A DNA stretch of 64,000 nt from Proluteimonas flavola (lineage in GTDB: Bacteria > Pseudomonadota > Gammaproteobacteria > Xanthomonadales > Xanthomonadaceae). The DNA is taken from positions 1-64,000 of the forward strand of contig NZ_JAIWPU010000006.1 of assembly GCF_021191705.1 (NCBI RefSeq), given 5' to 3'. The translations under genes and the position numbers were made by a program. Positions 56,781 through 64,000 of this stretch are shown piece after piece; the stretch's first letter is position 1, and the number at the start of each line of letters is the position of its first letter. The notes under the pieces are model-generated. The model saw nothing but the letters and a program-made list of their open reading frames with translations, searched no databases and was not told the origin of the DNA.

Positions 56781-57043
56781 CCATGGACCGCACCGGACCC
56801 CTGACCCTCGAGCGCATGCGCGCCGATGTCGCCAGGCTCATCGGCGAAGCGCCCGAAGACGTGCGCGACGACGACAACCTCATGGACCTCGGCCTCGATT
56901 CGATGCGCGTGCTGGGCCTGGTGATGGCCTGGGGCGAGCACGGCATTGCACTGGAGTTCTCGCACCTCGCCGAGCACACCACGCTTGCCGGCTGGTGGCA
57001 GGTGGTGCAGGGCCTGCAGCGCGACGCGCCTGCCGCCGGATGA
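56777..57043 (+). CDS. Stand-alone aryl carrier protein (EntB C-terminal domain)
   Basis: An 88-residue (GTG 56777) or 86-residue (ATG 56783) carrier protein. The phosphopantetheine serine is Ser42 (GTG numbering) in MDLGLDSMRVLGL; VARLIGEAPEDVRDDDNL before it and EFSHLAEHTTLAGWWQVV after it match EntB/VibB carrier domains. It should carry 2,3-dihydroxybenzoate from EntE to the condensation domain of the next protein. GTGA overlap with entB and ATGA overlap with the NRPS gene keep the three at equal translation. The separation from isochorismatase is discussed under findings. Confidence 0.93.
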   Translation: MTMDRTGPLTLERMRADVARLIGEAPEDVRDDDNLMDLGLDSMRVLGLVMAWGEHGIALEFSHLAEHTTLAGWWQVVQGLQRDAPAAG

Positions 57044-60000
57044 CCGCGACAGCGTCTCGCGTCGAAGCCGACCCATCTGCGCCGGGCACGGCCTGGCCGC
57101 TGACCGAAGCGCAGGCCGGGCTCTGGTACGCGCAGCGGCTGGCGCCGGACAACCCGGCGTTCAACACCGCGCACGCGCTGTGGATCGACGGCGCGCTGGA
57201 TGTCGACGCTTTCGTGCGTGCGGCGGGCCAGGCCGCCACCGATGCGCCGGCGCTGGCCTTGCGCATGCGCGAGACCGCCGACGGCCCGATCCAGTGGATC
57301 GACTCTGGTCACGTGCCGCATCTGGACATCGTCGACCTGTCGGCCGAGCGGGCGCCCGAAGACGCCGCGCGTGCGGCGATGACGCGCGATCGGCTGTCGC
57401 CGGTCGATCCCGCGCGCGATCGTCTCGCACTGCAGCGGCTGTACGTGCTGGGCGGCGACCGGTTCGCCTGGTATCTGCGCGTGCATCACCTCGCCACCGA
57501 CGGCTACGGCATGGCGCTGCTGACCGAGCGGGCCTGCGCGCTGTATGCCGACGCATCTGCCGGTGCGGCCTTCGCACCGCTCGATGGCGTGCTGGCCGAA
57601 GACGCGACCTATCGCGCGTCGGAGAAGCGCGCGGCCGATGCGGCCTACTGGCAGGACACGCTGACCGGCATGCCTGCCGCCGCGGGACTTTGCGGCGGCT
57701 TCGCCCATGCCGCGCCCGATTGCCTGCGTCATGTCGAAGCGCTCGATGGGGATTTCCGCAACGGCCTCGCGCACGCGGCGGCGACCCTCGGCCAGCCGTG
57801 GCCGGACGTGCTGACCGCATTGACCGCCGCCTATTGCCAGCGCTTCGGCGGGCAGGGCGAGGCCGTCGTCGGCGTGCCCTTCATGGGCCGTCTCGGCAGC
57901 GCGTCCGCGCGCGTGCCGGCGATGGTCATGAACGTGCTGCCGCTGCGCGTGCCGGCGCTGCCGGGCGCGCGCGTCGCGGATTTCATGCAGGCGATGGTGC
58001 GCGCCCTGCTGCGCGGCCGCCGGCATGGCCGCTATCGCGGCGAACAGCTGCGGCGCGATCTCGGCCTGATCGGCGGCCAGCGCCGCTTGCACGGCCCGCT
58101 GATCAACGTGCAGCCGTTCTACCGGCCGACGCTGCTCGCCGGCACGCGTGCGTCGATGGAAATCCTCGGCACCGGACCGGTCGACGACATCACGCTGGGC
58201 TTCCGCGGCGATGGCGTGCAGGCGCTCGACCTCGAGATCGAGGCCAATCCCGGTCTGTATTCGCCAGCCGATGTCGCCGCGCACGCGACGCGTCTGCGTA
58301 CCTTCCTCGCGGCTGCGTTCGAACTCGCGGCGCAGCCCGATGCGCGTCTCGACGACGTGCCGCTGGCGACACCGGCCGAAGCTGCCCGCACGCTGTTCGA
58401 CTTCAATTCCACCGCGCATCCGGTGCCCGACACGACCCTGGTCGCGCTGATCGAAGCGTCGATGGCGGCCACGCCCGATGCGCCGGCACTGGTGTTCGAC
58501 GGCGGGACGCTGACCTATCGCGCGCTCGACGCGCGCAGCCGCGCACTCGCGCAGGCGCTGCACGCGCGTGGCGCGGGCGCCGACATCGTCGTCGCGGTCG
58601 CATTGCCGCGCTCGATCGAACTGGTCGTCGCACTGGTCGCCGTGCTCCGCGCCGGCGCGGCCTACCTGCCGCTGGATCCCGCGCAGCCGCTCGGGCGCCG
58701 CGCACGCATCCTGCGGTCCGCGCAGCCGGTCGCGCTGCTCGCGCATTCCGACGACGGGATCGACTGGCCGGACGACGTGCTTCGCCTTGCGCCGCGCCAC
58801 TGGCCGCAGATCGCGAACGACACGACGCTGCCGGGCGTCTCCCCGCAGCACGCGGCCTACGTCATCTACACCTCCGGTTCGACCGGCGAACCCAAGGGCG
58901 TCGTCGTCGAACATCGCGCCATCGTCAATCGCCTCGAATGGATGCGCACGCATTACGGCATCGCTGCCAGCGACCGCATCCTGCAGAAGACGCCGGCCAC
59001 GTTCGATGTCTCGGTCTGGGAATTCTTCCTGCCGCTGCTGGCCGGCGCCACGCTGGTGGTCGCACCGCCGGACGCGCATCGCGACCCGGTCGCGATCGCG
59101 CGGCTGATCCGCGAGGCTGGCATCACCACGCTGCATTTCGTGCCGTCGATGCTGGCCGCGTTCCTCGCCGCGCCCGAAGCGCGCGGCCTGTCGACGGGCC
59201 GCGTCTTCGTCAGCGGCGAAGCGCTGGATGCAGACCTGCGCGACCGTTTCCACGCGACCATGCACGCGGAACTGCACAACCTCTACGGCCCGACCGAAGC
59301 CGCGGTCGACGTCAGCTTCTGGCCTGCCAGCGCGGCGGACACCTCGCGCCCGGTGCCGATCGGCTTCCCGGTCTGGAACACGCGGCTGTACGTGCTCGAT
59401 GCGCACATGCGCCCGCTGCCGCCCGGCGTCGTCGGCGATCTGTACCTCGGCGGCGCGCAGCTCGCGCGCGGCTATCTGGGGCGCGACGATCTGACCGCCG
59501 AACGCTTCCTCGACGATCCGCACCGGCCCGGCGAACGCATCTACCGCACCGGCGATCTCGCACGCTGGCGCAGTGACGGCGCGGTCGAGTTCCTCGGCCG
59601 CAGCGACCACCAGGTCAAGCTGCGCGGCCTGCGCATCGAGCTGGGCGAGATCGAAGCCGCCATGGTCGCCAGCGGACTGGCCTCGCAGGCGGCCGTCATC
59701 GTGCGCGAGGATCGCGCCGGCGACCGGCGTCTGGTCGGGTATCTGCAGCCCACGGCCGATTTCGGGTCTTCAGCGCTGCGTACGTTCGTCGCTGCGCAGT
59801 TGCCGGACTACATGGTGCCGTCCGCCTTCGTCGCGCTCGCCGACTGGCCGGTCACCGCGAACGGCAAGCTCGACCGCGATGCGCTGCCGGCACCCGCGTT
59901 CGAGCCGGGCGCGTTCGTCGCACCGCGCACGCCGACCGAAACCGCACTTGCCGGCTTGTTCGCCGAAGCCCTCGGCGTCGAGCGTGTCGGTGCGGACGCC

Positions 60001-60960
60001 GACTTCTTTGCGCTCGGCGGCGACTCGCTGCTCGCGGTGCATCTGCTGCTCGCGATCCAGCAGACGTTCGGCCGCGATCCTGGACTCGGCGCCTTGTTCG
60101 CGACGCCCACGGTCGAAGGCCTCGCCGCCGCGCTCGATGCAGGCGAGGGCGACGATCCCGACCATGGCCTGGCACCGGTGATCGCACTTGCGCAGGGCGA
60201 ACCTGCGCGCGCGCCGTTGTTCGTCGTGCATCCGGCCGGCGGCATCGCCTGGTGCTATCGCGATCTCTCGCGCGCGCTCGCGCCTGCGCGCAGCGTGTTC
60301 GGCCTGCAGTCGCCAGCGCTCGATCTCACGCAAGCGCTCCCGGGCAGCATCGACGCACTGGCAGCCGAATACGCCGGGCGCGTCGTCGCCTTGCAGCCGG
60401 ATGGCCCCGTGCATCTGCTTGGCTGGTCGGTCGGCGGCATCCTCGCCCAGGCGATGGCCGTGCGCCTGCGCGCGCTCGGTCGCGAGGTCGGTGTGCTCGC
60501 ACTGCTCGACGCGTATCCGGCCGAGGTCTGGCGCGCAGAACCAGAACCCGATGCCGTCGCCGCGCTGCGCGCGTTGCTGGCGATTGCCGGCTACGACCCG
60601 GATGCGTCTCCGGAGTTGCGCACGCGCGAGGCGATCGTCGACTTCCTGCGCCGCGGCGACAGCGCGCTGGGCAATCTGCCCGGCGCGGTACTGGATGGCG
60701 TCGTGCGCGCGGTGACCGATACCAACCGCCTGGTGCGCCTGCATCACCACGCCCGTTTCGACGGCACGCTGCTGCATGTGCGTGCGGGCAACGACCACGC
60801 CGACCGCCCGAACCTGCAGTCTTCGCTGTGGGCCGCGCATGCGGCGCACATCGAATCGATCGAGTTGCCGTTCCTGCATGCCGAGCTGACGGGCCGCGAC
60901 GCCACCGCGCGTATCGCGCCGCTGCTCGATGCGCGACTGGTGGCCTTCGACAGCATATAG
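57040..60960 (+). CDS. entF: EntF-like non-ribosomal peptide synthetase (C-A-T-TE)
   Basis: A 1306-residue four-domain synthetase. Condensation (~15-440) with HHLATDG at 149-155; adenylation (~470-960) with YTSGSTGEPKG, FVSGEAL, NLYGPTEAAVDV and YRTGDLARW; thiolation with Ser996 in FALGGDSLLAVHLL; thioesterase with Ser1130 in GWSVGGILAQ. The adenylation pocket reads D, V, W (FDVSVWEF), H (TLHFVPS), F and S (VFVSGEAL), L, V and D (NLYGPTEAAVDV), the serine code of EntF. Predicted: joins dihydroxybenzoate to serine and, by TE, oligomerises to a trilactone. Its TAG stop lies at the edge of a palindromic repeat. Confidence 0.93.
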   Translation: MTATASRVEADPSAPGTAWPLTEAQAGLWYAQRLAPDNPAFNTAHALWIDGALDVDAFVRAAGQAATDAPALALRMRETADGPIQWIDSGHVPHLDIVDLSAERAPEDAARAAMTRDRLSPVDPARDRLALQRLYVLGGDRFAWYLRVHHLATDGYGMALLTERACALYADASAGAAFAPLDGVLAEDATYRASEKRAADAAYWQDTLTGMPAAAGLCGGFAHAAPDCLRHVEALDGDFRNGLAHAAATLGQPWPDVLTALTAAYCQRFGGQGEAVVGVPFMGRLGSASARVPAMVMNVLPLRVPALPGARVADFMQAMVRALLRGRRHGRYRGEQLRRDLGLIGGQRRLHGPLINVQPFYRPTLLAGTRASMEILGTGPVDDITLGFRGDGVQALDLEIEANPGLYSPADVAAHATRLRTFLAAAFELAAQPDARLDDVPLATPAEAARTLFDFNSTAHPVPDTTLVALIEASMAATPDAPALVFDGGTLTYRALDARSRALAQALHARGAGADIVVAVALPRSIELVVALVAVLRAGAAYLPLDPAQPLGRRARILRSAQPVALLAHSDDGIDWPDDVLRLAPRHWPQIANDTTLPGVSPQHAAYVIYTSGSTGEPKGVVVEHRAIVNRLEWMRTHYGIAASDRILQKTPATFDVSVWEFFLPLLAGATLVVAPPDAHRDPVAIARLIREAGITTLHFVPSMLAAFLAAPEARGLSTGRVFVSGEALDADLRDRFHATMHAELHNLYGPTEAAVDVSFWPASAADTSRPVPIGFPVWNTRLYVLDAHMRPLPPGVVGDLYLGGAQLARGYLGRDDLTAERFLDDPHRPGERIYRTGDLARWRSDGAVEFLGRSDHQVKLRGLRIELGEIEAAMVASGLASQAAVIVREDRAGDRRLVGYLQPTADFGSSALRTFVAAQLPDYMVPSAFVALADWPVTANGKLDRDALPAPAFEPGAFVAPRTPTETALAGLFAEALGVERVGADADFFALGGDSLLAVHLLLAIQQTFGRDPGLGALFATPTVEGLAAALDAGEGDDPDHGLAPVIALAQGEPARAPLFVVHPAGGIAWCYRDLSRALAPARSVFGLQSPALDLTQALPGSIDALAAEYAGRVVALQPDGPVHLLGWSVGGILAQAMAVRLRALGREVGVLALLDAYPAEVWRAEPEPDAVAALRALLAIAGYDPDASPELRTREAIVDFLRRGDSALGNLPGAVLDGVVRAVTDTNRLVRLHHHARFDGTLLHVRAGNDHADRPNLQSSLWAAHAAHIESIELPFLHAELTGRDATARIAPLLDARLVAFDSI

Positions 60961-61031
60961 ACGCGCGCTCGCGCGCGATCGCGATGAAGCGTTCCCGGTA
61001 AAGCCACATCGCGCGCAAGCGCGCTCCTACA
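60955..61031. repeat. Palindromic intergenic repeat, copy 6
   Basis: The left arm (AGACGCGCGCTCGCGCGCGAT, degenerate start) and the right arm ATCGCGCGCAAGCGCGCTCC (from 61008) form the palindrome; the right end CTCCTAC equals copies 3 and 5. It overlaps the entF stop (60958-60960) and separates entF from entA. Confidence 0.85.
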
Positions 61032-61109
61032 ATGCGGTGGGTCGGCCGCATCGTTGCGGCCGAACGCGCGGCCGAAGATCCACCGCCATCACCGATCCGG
61101 GACATCCCA

Positions 61110-61910
61110 ATGCAACTCACAGGCTTCGACGGAAAGATCGCCCTTGTCACCGGCGCTGCGGGTGGTATCGGTGCTGCGGTGGTGCGGATGTTGCGTGCGA
61201 GCGGGGCGACGGTGGTGGCGACCGATCGGGAGGCGCCGGTGGTAGATCGAGCGTCGGACGATGAGAGCACGGCGGCGCCGTCGGCATGTGTCGCAGCGAT
61301 CCATCCGTATGCACTGGATGTCACCGACGCGATTGCCGTCGACGTCCTGATCAAAGAGATCGAAGCCGACCTCGGCCCCATCGATCTCGCCGTCAACGTC
61401 GCCGGTGTGCTGTCCACCGCATCGGTGCTCGAGCTCGGCGCGGACGAATGGCGCCGCACCTTCGCGGTCAACACCGATGGCGTCTTCCACGTATCGCAGG
61501 CCGTGGCCCGCGTGATGGCCCCGCGCCGTCGCGGTGGGATGGTGACCGTCAGCTCCAACGCCGCCGGCATCCCGCGCCAGAACATGGCGGCCTATGCCGC
61601 GTCCAAGGCCGCGACGACGATGTTCGTGCGCTGCCTCGGCCTGGAACTCGCGCCGCTGGGCATCCGCTGCAACATCGTCGCGCCCGGTTCGACGCGGACG
61701 CCGATGCAGACCGGCATGTGGGCCGACGCCAGCGGCGAGGCACGCACCATCGCCGGCTCGCTGGAGACCTTCAAGAGCGGCATTCCGCTGGGCAAGCTCG
61801 CCGAACCCCAGGACATCGCGAATGCGGTGATGTTCCTGTTGTCCGACCAGGCCGGCCACATCACGATGAGCGATCTTTACGTCGACGGCGGTGCCACGCT
61901 GCGCGCCTGA
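61110..61910 (+). CDS. entA: 2,3-dihydro-2,3-dihydroxybenzoate dehydrogenase
   Basis: A 266-residue short-chain dehydrogenase that oxidises 2,3-dihydro-2,3-dihydroxybenzoate to 2,3-dihydroxybenzoate with NAD. Seen: TGAAGGIG (14-21), NVAGV (96-100), catalytic Ser in VTVSSNAAGIPRQNMAAYAA (20) with Tyr162 and Lys166, and PGSTRTPMQTGMW, which resembles EntA. The ATG at 61110 starts MQLTGFDGK. It is separated from entF by repeat copy 6, and its TGA is at the edge of a MITE-like element. The pathway chorismate to dihydroxybenzoate (EntC, EntB, EntA) is complete in this window. Confidence 0.92.
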   Translation: MQLTGFDGKIALVTGAAGGIGAAVVRMLRASGATVVATDREAPVVDRASDDESTAAPSACVAAIHPYALDVTDAIAVDVLIKEIEADLGPIDLAVNVAGVLSTASVLELGADEWRRTFAVNTDGVFHVSQAVARVMAPRRRGGMVTVSSNAAGIPRQNMAAYAASKAATTMFVRCLGLELAPLGIRCNIVAPGSTRTPMQTGMWADASGEARTIAGSLETFKSGIPLGKLAEPQDIANAVMFLLSDQAGHITMSDLYVDGGATLRA

Positions 61911-62098
61911 GAACCTGTTCACGATCCCGACGCACGTCGCGTGGCCGCGTTGCGGCCACCCTGCGGGCCGGGCCTGTGGACGTGCAGACCCGCGTCATCG
62001 CCCGGTCGCGTAAGGACGTACGCGCTCTCGCGCTTCCTTGGCCTGCGCGCCCACGCGCTCCGGCGCGACATACGCCGGGATTGTGACCAGGTTCTGAA
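61908..62098. mobile_element. MITE-like inverted-repeat element after entA
   Basis: The ends TGAGAACCTGTTCACGATCCC (21 bases; listed as 61908-61928, key core GAACCTG..TCAC.ATCCC) and the reverse complement of 62078-62098 match at 18 of 21 positions. Inside, further inverted similarity (GTCGCG blocks) is visible. It encodes no protein and includes the entA TGA at its left end. Confidence 0.7.
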
Positions 62099-62151
62099 AT
62101 GTCCGACCGCGGCGTTGCCGGACGATCGCATGGGCTAGGATTCGATGTCCC

Positions 62152-62727
62152 ATGTGCGAGATGCCGTCCAGCGTGATCGACCGAAAGCGACCCGGGTGCG
62201 ATGTCGAGGCAGACCCCGGGGATTCCGCATTCGCAGCGTTTCTGCGCGCCGAATCGGACGTGCTGGTCGGCTATCTGCGCGGCAAGCAGGTGGATCCGGA
62301 GGACGCGCGAGACATCGCGCAGGAAGCGCAGATGCGACTGCTGCGTTACCGGCAGCACGGCCGCGACGTCCTGCGTCCGCTGTTGTACAGGATCGCATTG
62401 AACCTGCTGCGCGACCGTTGGCGGCAACGCGCAGTCGCCGGCGAAGTGTCGGCGCACGGAGACGCCCTGGATGTCGAAACCCTGATGGCCGACGGGCCGG
62501 GCCCCGAGCAGATCGCAGTCCAGCGGCAGGAACTCGAACGCGCGCGGCAGGCCATCGCGGACCTGCCGCCGCATTGTCGCGGGGTCTACCTGCTCAACCG
62601 GGTCGAGGGCATGAGCTATCCCCGGATCGCCCGGCACATGGGTGTCTCGGTCAAGGCGGTGGAGAAGCAGATCAGCAAGGCGCTGGCCCTGTTGCGGCTG
62701 TCGATGGATCGCGGCCCCGGGGCATGA
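62152..62727 (+). CDS. ECF-type RNA polymerase sigma factor (sigma-70 family)
   Basis: A 191-residue sigma factor. Region 2 (about 25-95): AAFLRAESDVLVGYLRGK, DARDIAQEAQMRLLRY, LLYRIALNLLRDRWRQR. Region 4 (about 125-185): LPPHCRGVYLLNRVEGMSYP (20) then ARHMGVSVKAVEKQISKALA (20), a helix-turn-helix. Alternative start ATG 62161. FecI-like sequence is possible, but no anti-sigma factor or receptor follows; instead a secreted protease starts 210 bases downstream. It is read rightward after entA. Confidence 0.85.
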   Translation: MCEMPSSVIDRKRPGCDVEADPGDSAFAAFLRAESDVLVGYLRGKQVDPEDARDIAQEAQMRLLRYRQHGRDVLRPLLYRIALNLLRDRWRQRAVAGEVSAHGDALDVETLMADGPGPEQIAVQRQELERARQAIADLPPHCRGVYLLNRVEGMSYPRIARHMGVSVKAVEKQISKALALLRLSMDRGPGA

Positions 62728-62937
62728 GGATCGACGCCCTGAACAGGGGGCGTTCGAGGGGATTGCCTCCGGCGCCGCAGGTGCGATCCTCGCCGCGTGC
62801 CATCAGGATGCCGGCGGCCGCGCGCCCGATCCGCGGAAACCGGTAGGGGGGTGGCCCGGACGGACGTTGTGACATGGGAAGCCGGCGCGTTGTGCGCCCG
62901 GTCCACCACCCGCAGTCCGAACGAGAGGTTCTACCGC

Positions 62938-64000
62938 ATGGCAGCATCCCGCCTCCCCCGCGTATCGCGTCGACGCACATCCACCCGGCTCCTGTCCCCG
63001 TTGTCGCTGGCCATCGCCACCGCCTTGTGCGTAGGCGCCGCGCCGGTCATGGCGGCCGGGTCCAGCGATGCGGCGCAGTCGGCCAGGCTGAACGTCGAGT
63101 CCGCGTTCCGCGCCGCCGACCGTGCCGCGCTGCGCGGTGCGCTCGATCAGCCCCGCGCAGCGACGCAGGCAGGTACCGCGGCGCTGGCGACCGGCGCGCC
63201 GTCGGCAGCGGACGTGGCGTCGTCGGCAGGTGCCTATCACCTGGCGACAGGCGGGCGCACCGACGATCTCGAGGCGGCCGCGGAATCGTGGCGCAACGAC
63301 GCGGAGTTCCAGGGCGACTGGGGGCTGCGTGCGATCGGGGCCGAGTACGCCTACGCGCGCGGCATCACCGGCGCAGGCGTGGCCCTGGGCATCTACGATT
63401 CCGGCGTGTTCGATTCACATCCCGAGTTCGACGGCGACGGCAAGCTGGTCCTGCTCGACACCCGCGACGGCATCTGGTTTCCCGAGGATCCTCAGCCCGG
63501 CGAATACGGCGCTTTCGACGGTCGTCCGCTGATCGGCCACACCGGCTACAGCGACCATGGCACCCACGTCGGCGGCACGATGGCCGCCAATCGAGATGGC
63601 AGCGGCATGCATGGCGTCGCGTTCGGCGCGACCCTGCATTCGGCCACCCATTTCCTCGGTTACGACTCCTTCGTGGTGGTGCGTGGCGGGCAGGTCAGCC
63701 CCACCGTCGCGGCCCTCGACGCCTTCGTCGCGTCCGGGGCGCGCTTCGTCAATCACAGCTGGGGTTCGTCCAACGACACCCTGCGGCACGACGCCTCGCC
63801 TGCCACCGTCGAAGCGCTGCTGCGGCCGCGGCTGGGCGATGCGGAAGTGGATGCGTTCCGTCGCGCGACCGATGCCGGTGTAGTGCAGGTGTTCGCCGCC
63901 GGCAACGTCGGCACGCAGGCGGCGCTGGGGACCGGGCCGCATGCCAGTGCCTGGGGATCGGCGCCGATGTTCTTTCCCGAACTGGAACAGCACTGGCTGG
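62938..64000 (+). CDS. Secreted S8 (subtilisin-like) serine protease, partial
   Basis: The first 354 codons are visible; the gene runs off the window. A long basic signal peptide (MAASRLPRVSRRRTSTRLLS then PLSLAIATALCVGAAPVMAA) and a low-complexity prosegment precede the peptidase domain at about residue 140. The catalytic Asp is in GIYDSGVFDSHPEF and His in YSDHGTHVGGTMAA; FVNHSWGSSNDTL and VFAAGNVGTQAALG fit the fold before the catalytic Ser, which lies beyond the edge. Domains of this length and style often belong to autotransporters, so a C-terminal beta-barrel may follow, but it is not visible. Confidence 0.9.
   Translation, partial: MAASRLPRVSRRRTSTRLLSPLSLAIATALCVGAAPVMAAGSSDAAQSARLNVESAFRAADRAALRGALDQPRAATQAGTAALATGAPSAADVASSAGAYHLATGGRTDDLEAAAESWRNDAEFQGDWGLRAIGAEYAYARGITGAGVALGIYDSGVFDSHPEFDGDGKLVLLDTRDGIWFPEDPQPGEYGAFDGRPLIGHTGYSDHGTHVGGTMAANRDGSGMHGVAFGATLHSATHFLGYDSFVVVRGGQVSPTVAALDAFVASGARFVNHSWGSSNDTLRHDASPATVEALLRPRLGDAEVDAFRRATDAGVVQVFAAGNVGTQAALGTGPHASAWGSAPMFFPELEQHWL

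Overview
The window looks like a chromosomal piece of a high-GC gammaproteobacterium of the family Xanthomonadaceae, in the Lysobacter/Luteimonas/Stenotrophomonas neighbourhood. Reasons: the fused aspartokinase-diaminopimelate decarboxylase, the MurL/MurD2 pair that replaces glutamate racemase plus normal MurD, S9 peptidases, a BtsT/CstA-YjiX pair, petABC-sspAB, and Xanthomonad-type palindromic repeats between genes. Genus and species are not resolvable by eye.

Layout. 0.2-2.0 kb: two tandem PhzF-fold isomerases (minus). 2.1-7.5 kb: lysine/peptidoglycan precursor operon (AK-LysA fusion, MurL, MurD2), all overlapping. 8-9.7 kb: divergent ispB and ssb. 9.8-15.3 kb: two secreted S9 peptidases and a DUF819 membrane protein. 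15.6-18 kb: pyruvate transporter cstA/btsT with yjiX. 18.2-23.5 kb: ExoD-like protein, CorA, a GH97 glycosidase, and a DUF4105/Lnb-like membrane protein. 23.5-31.1 kb: the conserved miaB-phoH-ybeY-corC block, split by an oppositely oriented TetR-HlyD-ABC-ABC export cassette. 31.3-40 kb: lytic transglycosylase, petABC (cytochrome bc1), sspAB, DUF3301, nadC, Trm112-like, purE-purK.

40.2-61.9 kb is an iron island. Leftward genes: two TonB-dependent receptors, a periplasmic IroE-like esterase, a SAM methyltransferase, a YncE-like beta-propeller with an extra N-terminal domain, and a HmuTUV ABC importer. Rightward genes: MFS exporter, EntC, EntE, isochorismatase, a stand-alone aryl carrier protein, a four-domain EntF-like NRPS with a serine-type specificity code, and EntA. 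Together they predict a 2,3-dihydroxybenzoyl-serine (enterobactin-type) siderophore with its own export, uptake and hydrolysis. Three Fur-box-like sites lie upstream of the three apparent transcription units. No phosphopantetheinyl transferase and no dedicated FepBCDG importer are present in the window. 62.1 kb to the end: an ECF sigma factor and the start of a secreted S8 (subtilisin-like) protease cut by the window edge.

Between genes there is a family of about 70-bp palindromes with ends like TGTAGGAGCGCGC or TGGGAGCGCGC. In several places these repeats supply or abut the stop codon of a gene. Two further copies (36.9 kb and 40.0 kb) have the repeat's ends, but their interior is a poly-G half joined to a poly-C half, which looks like a sequencing or assembly artefact.
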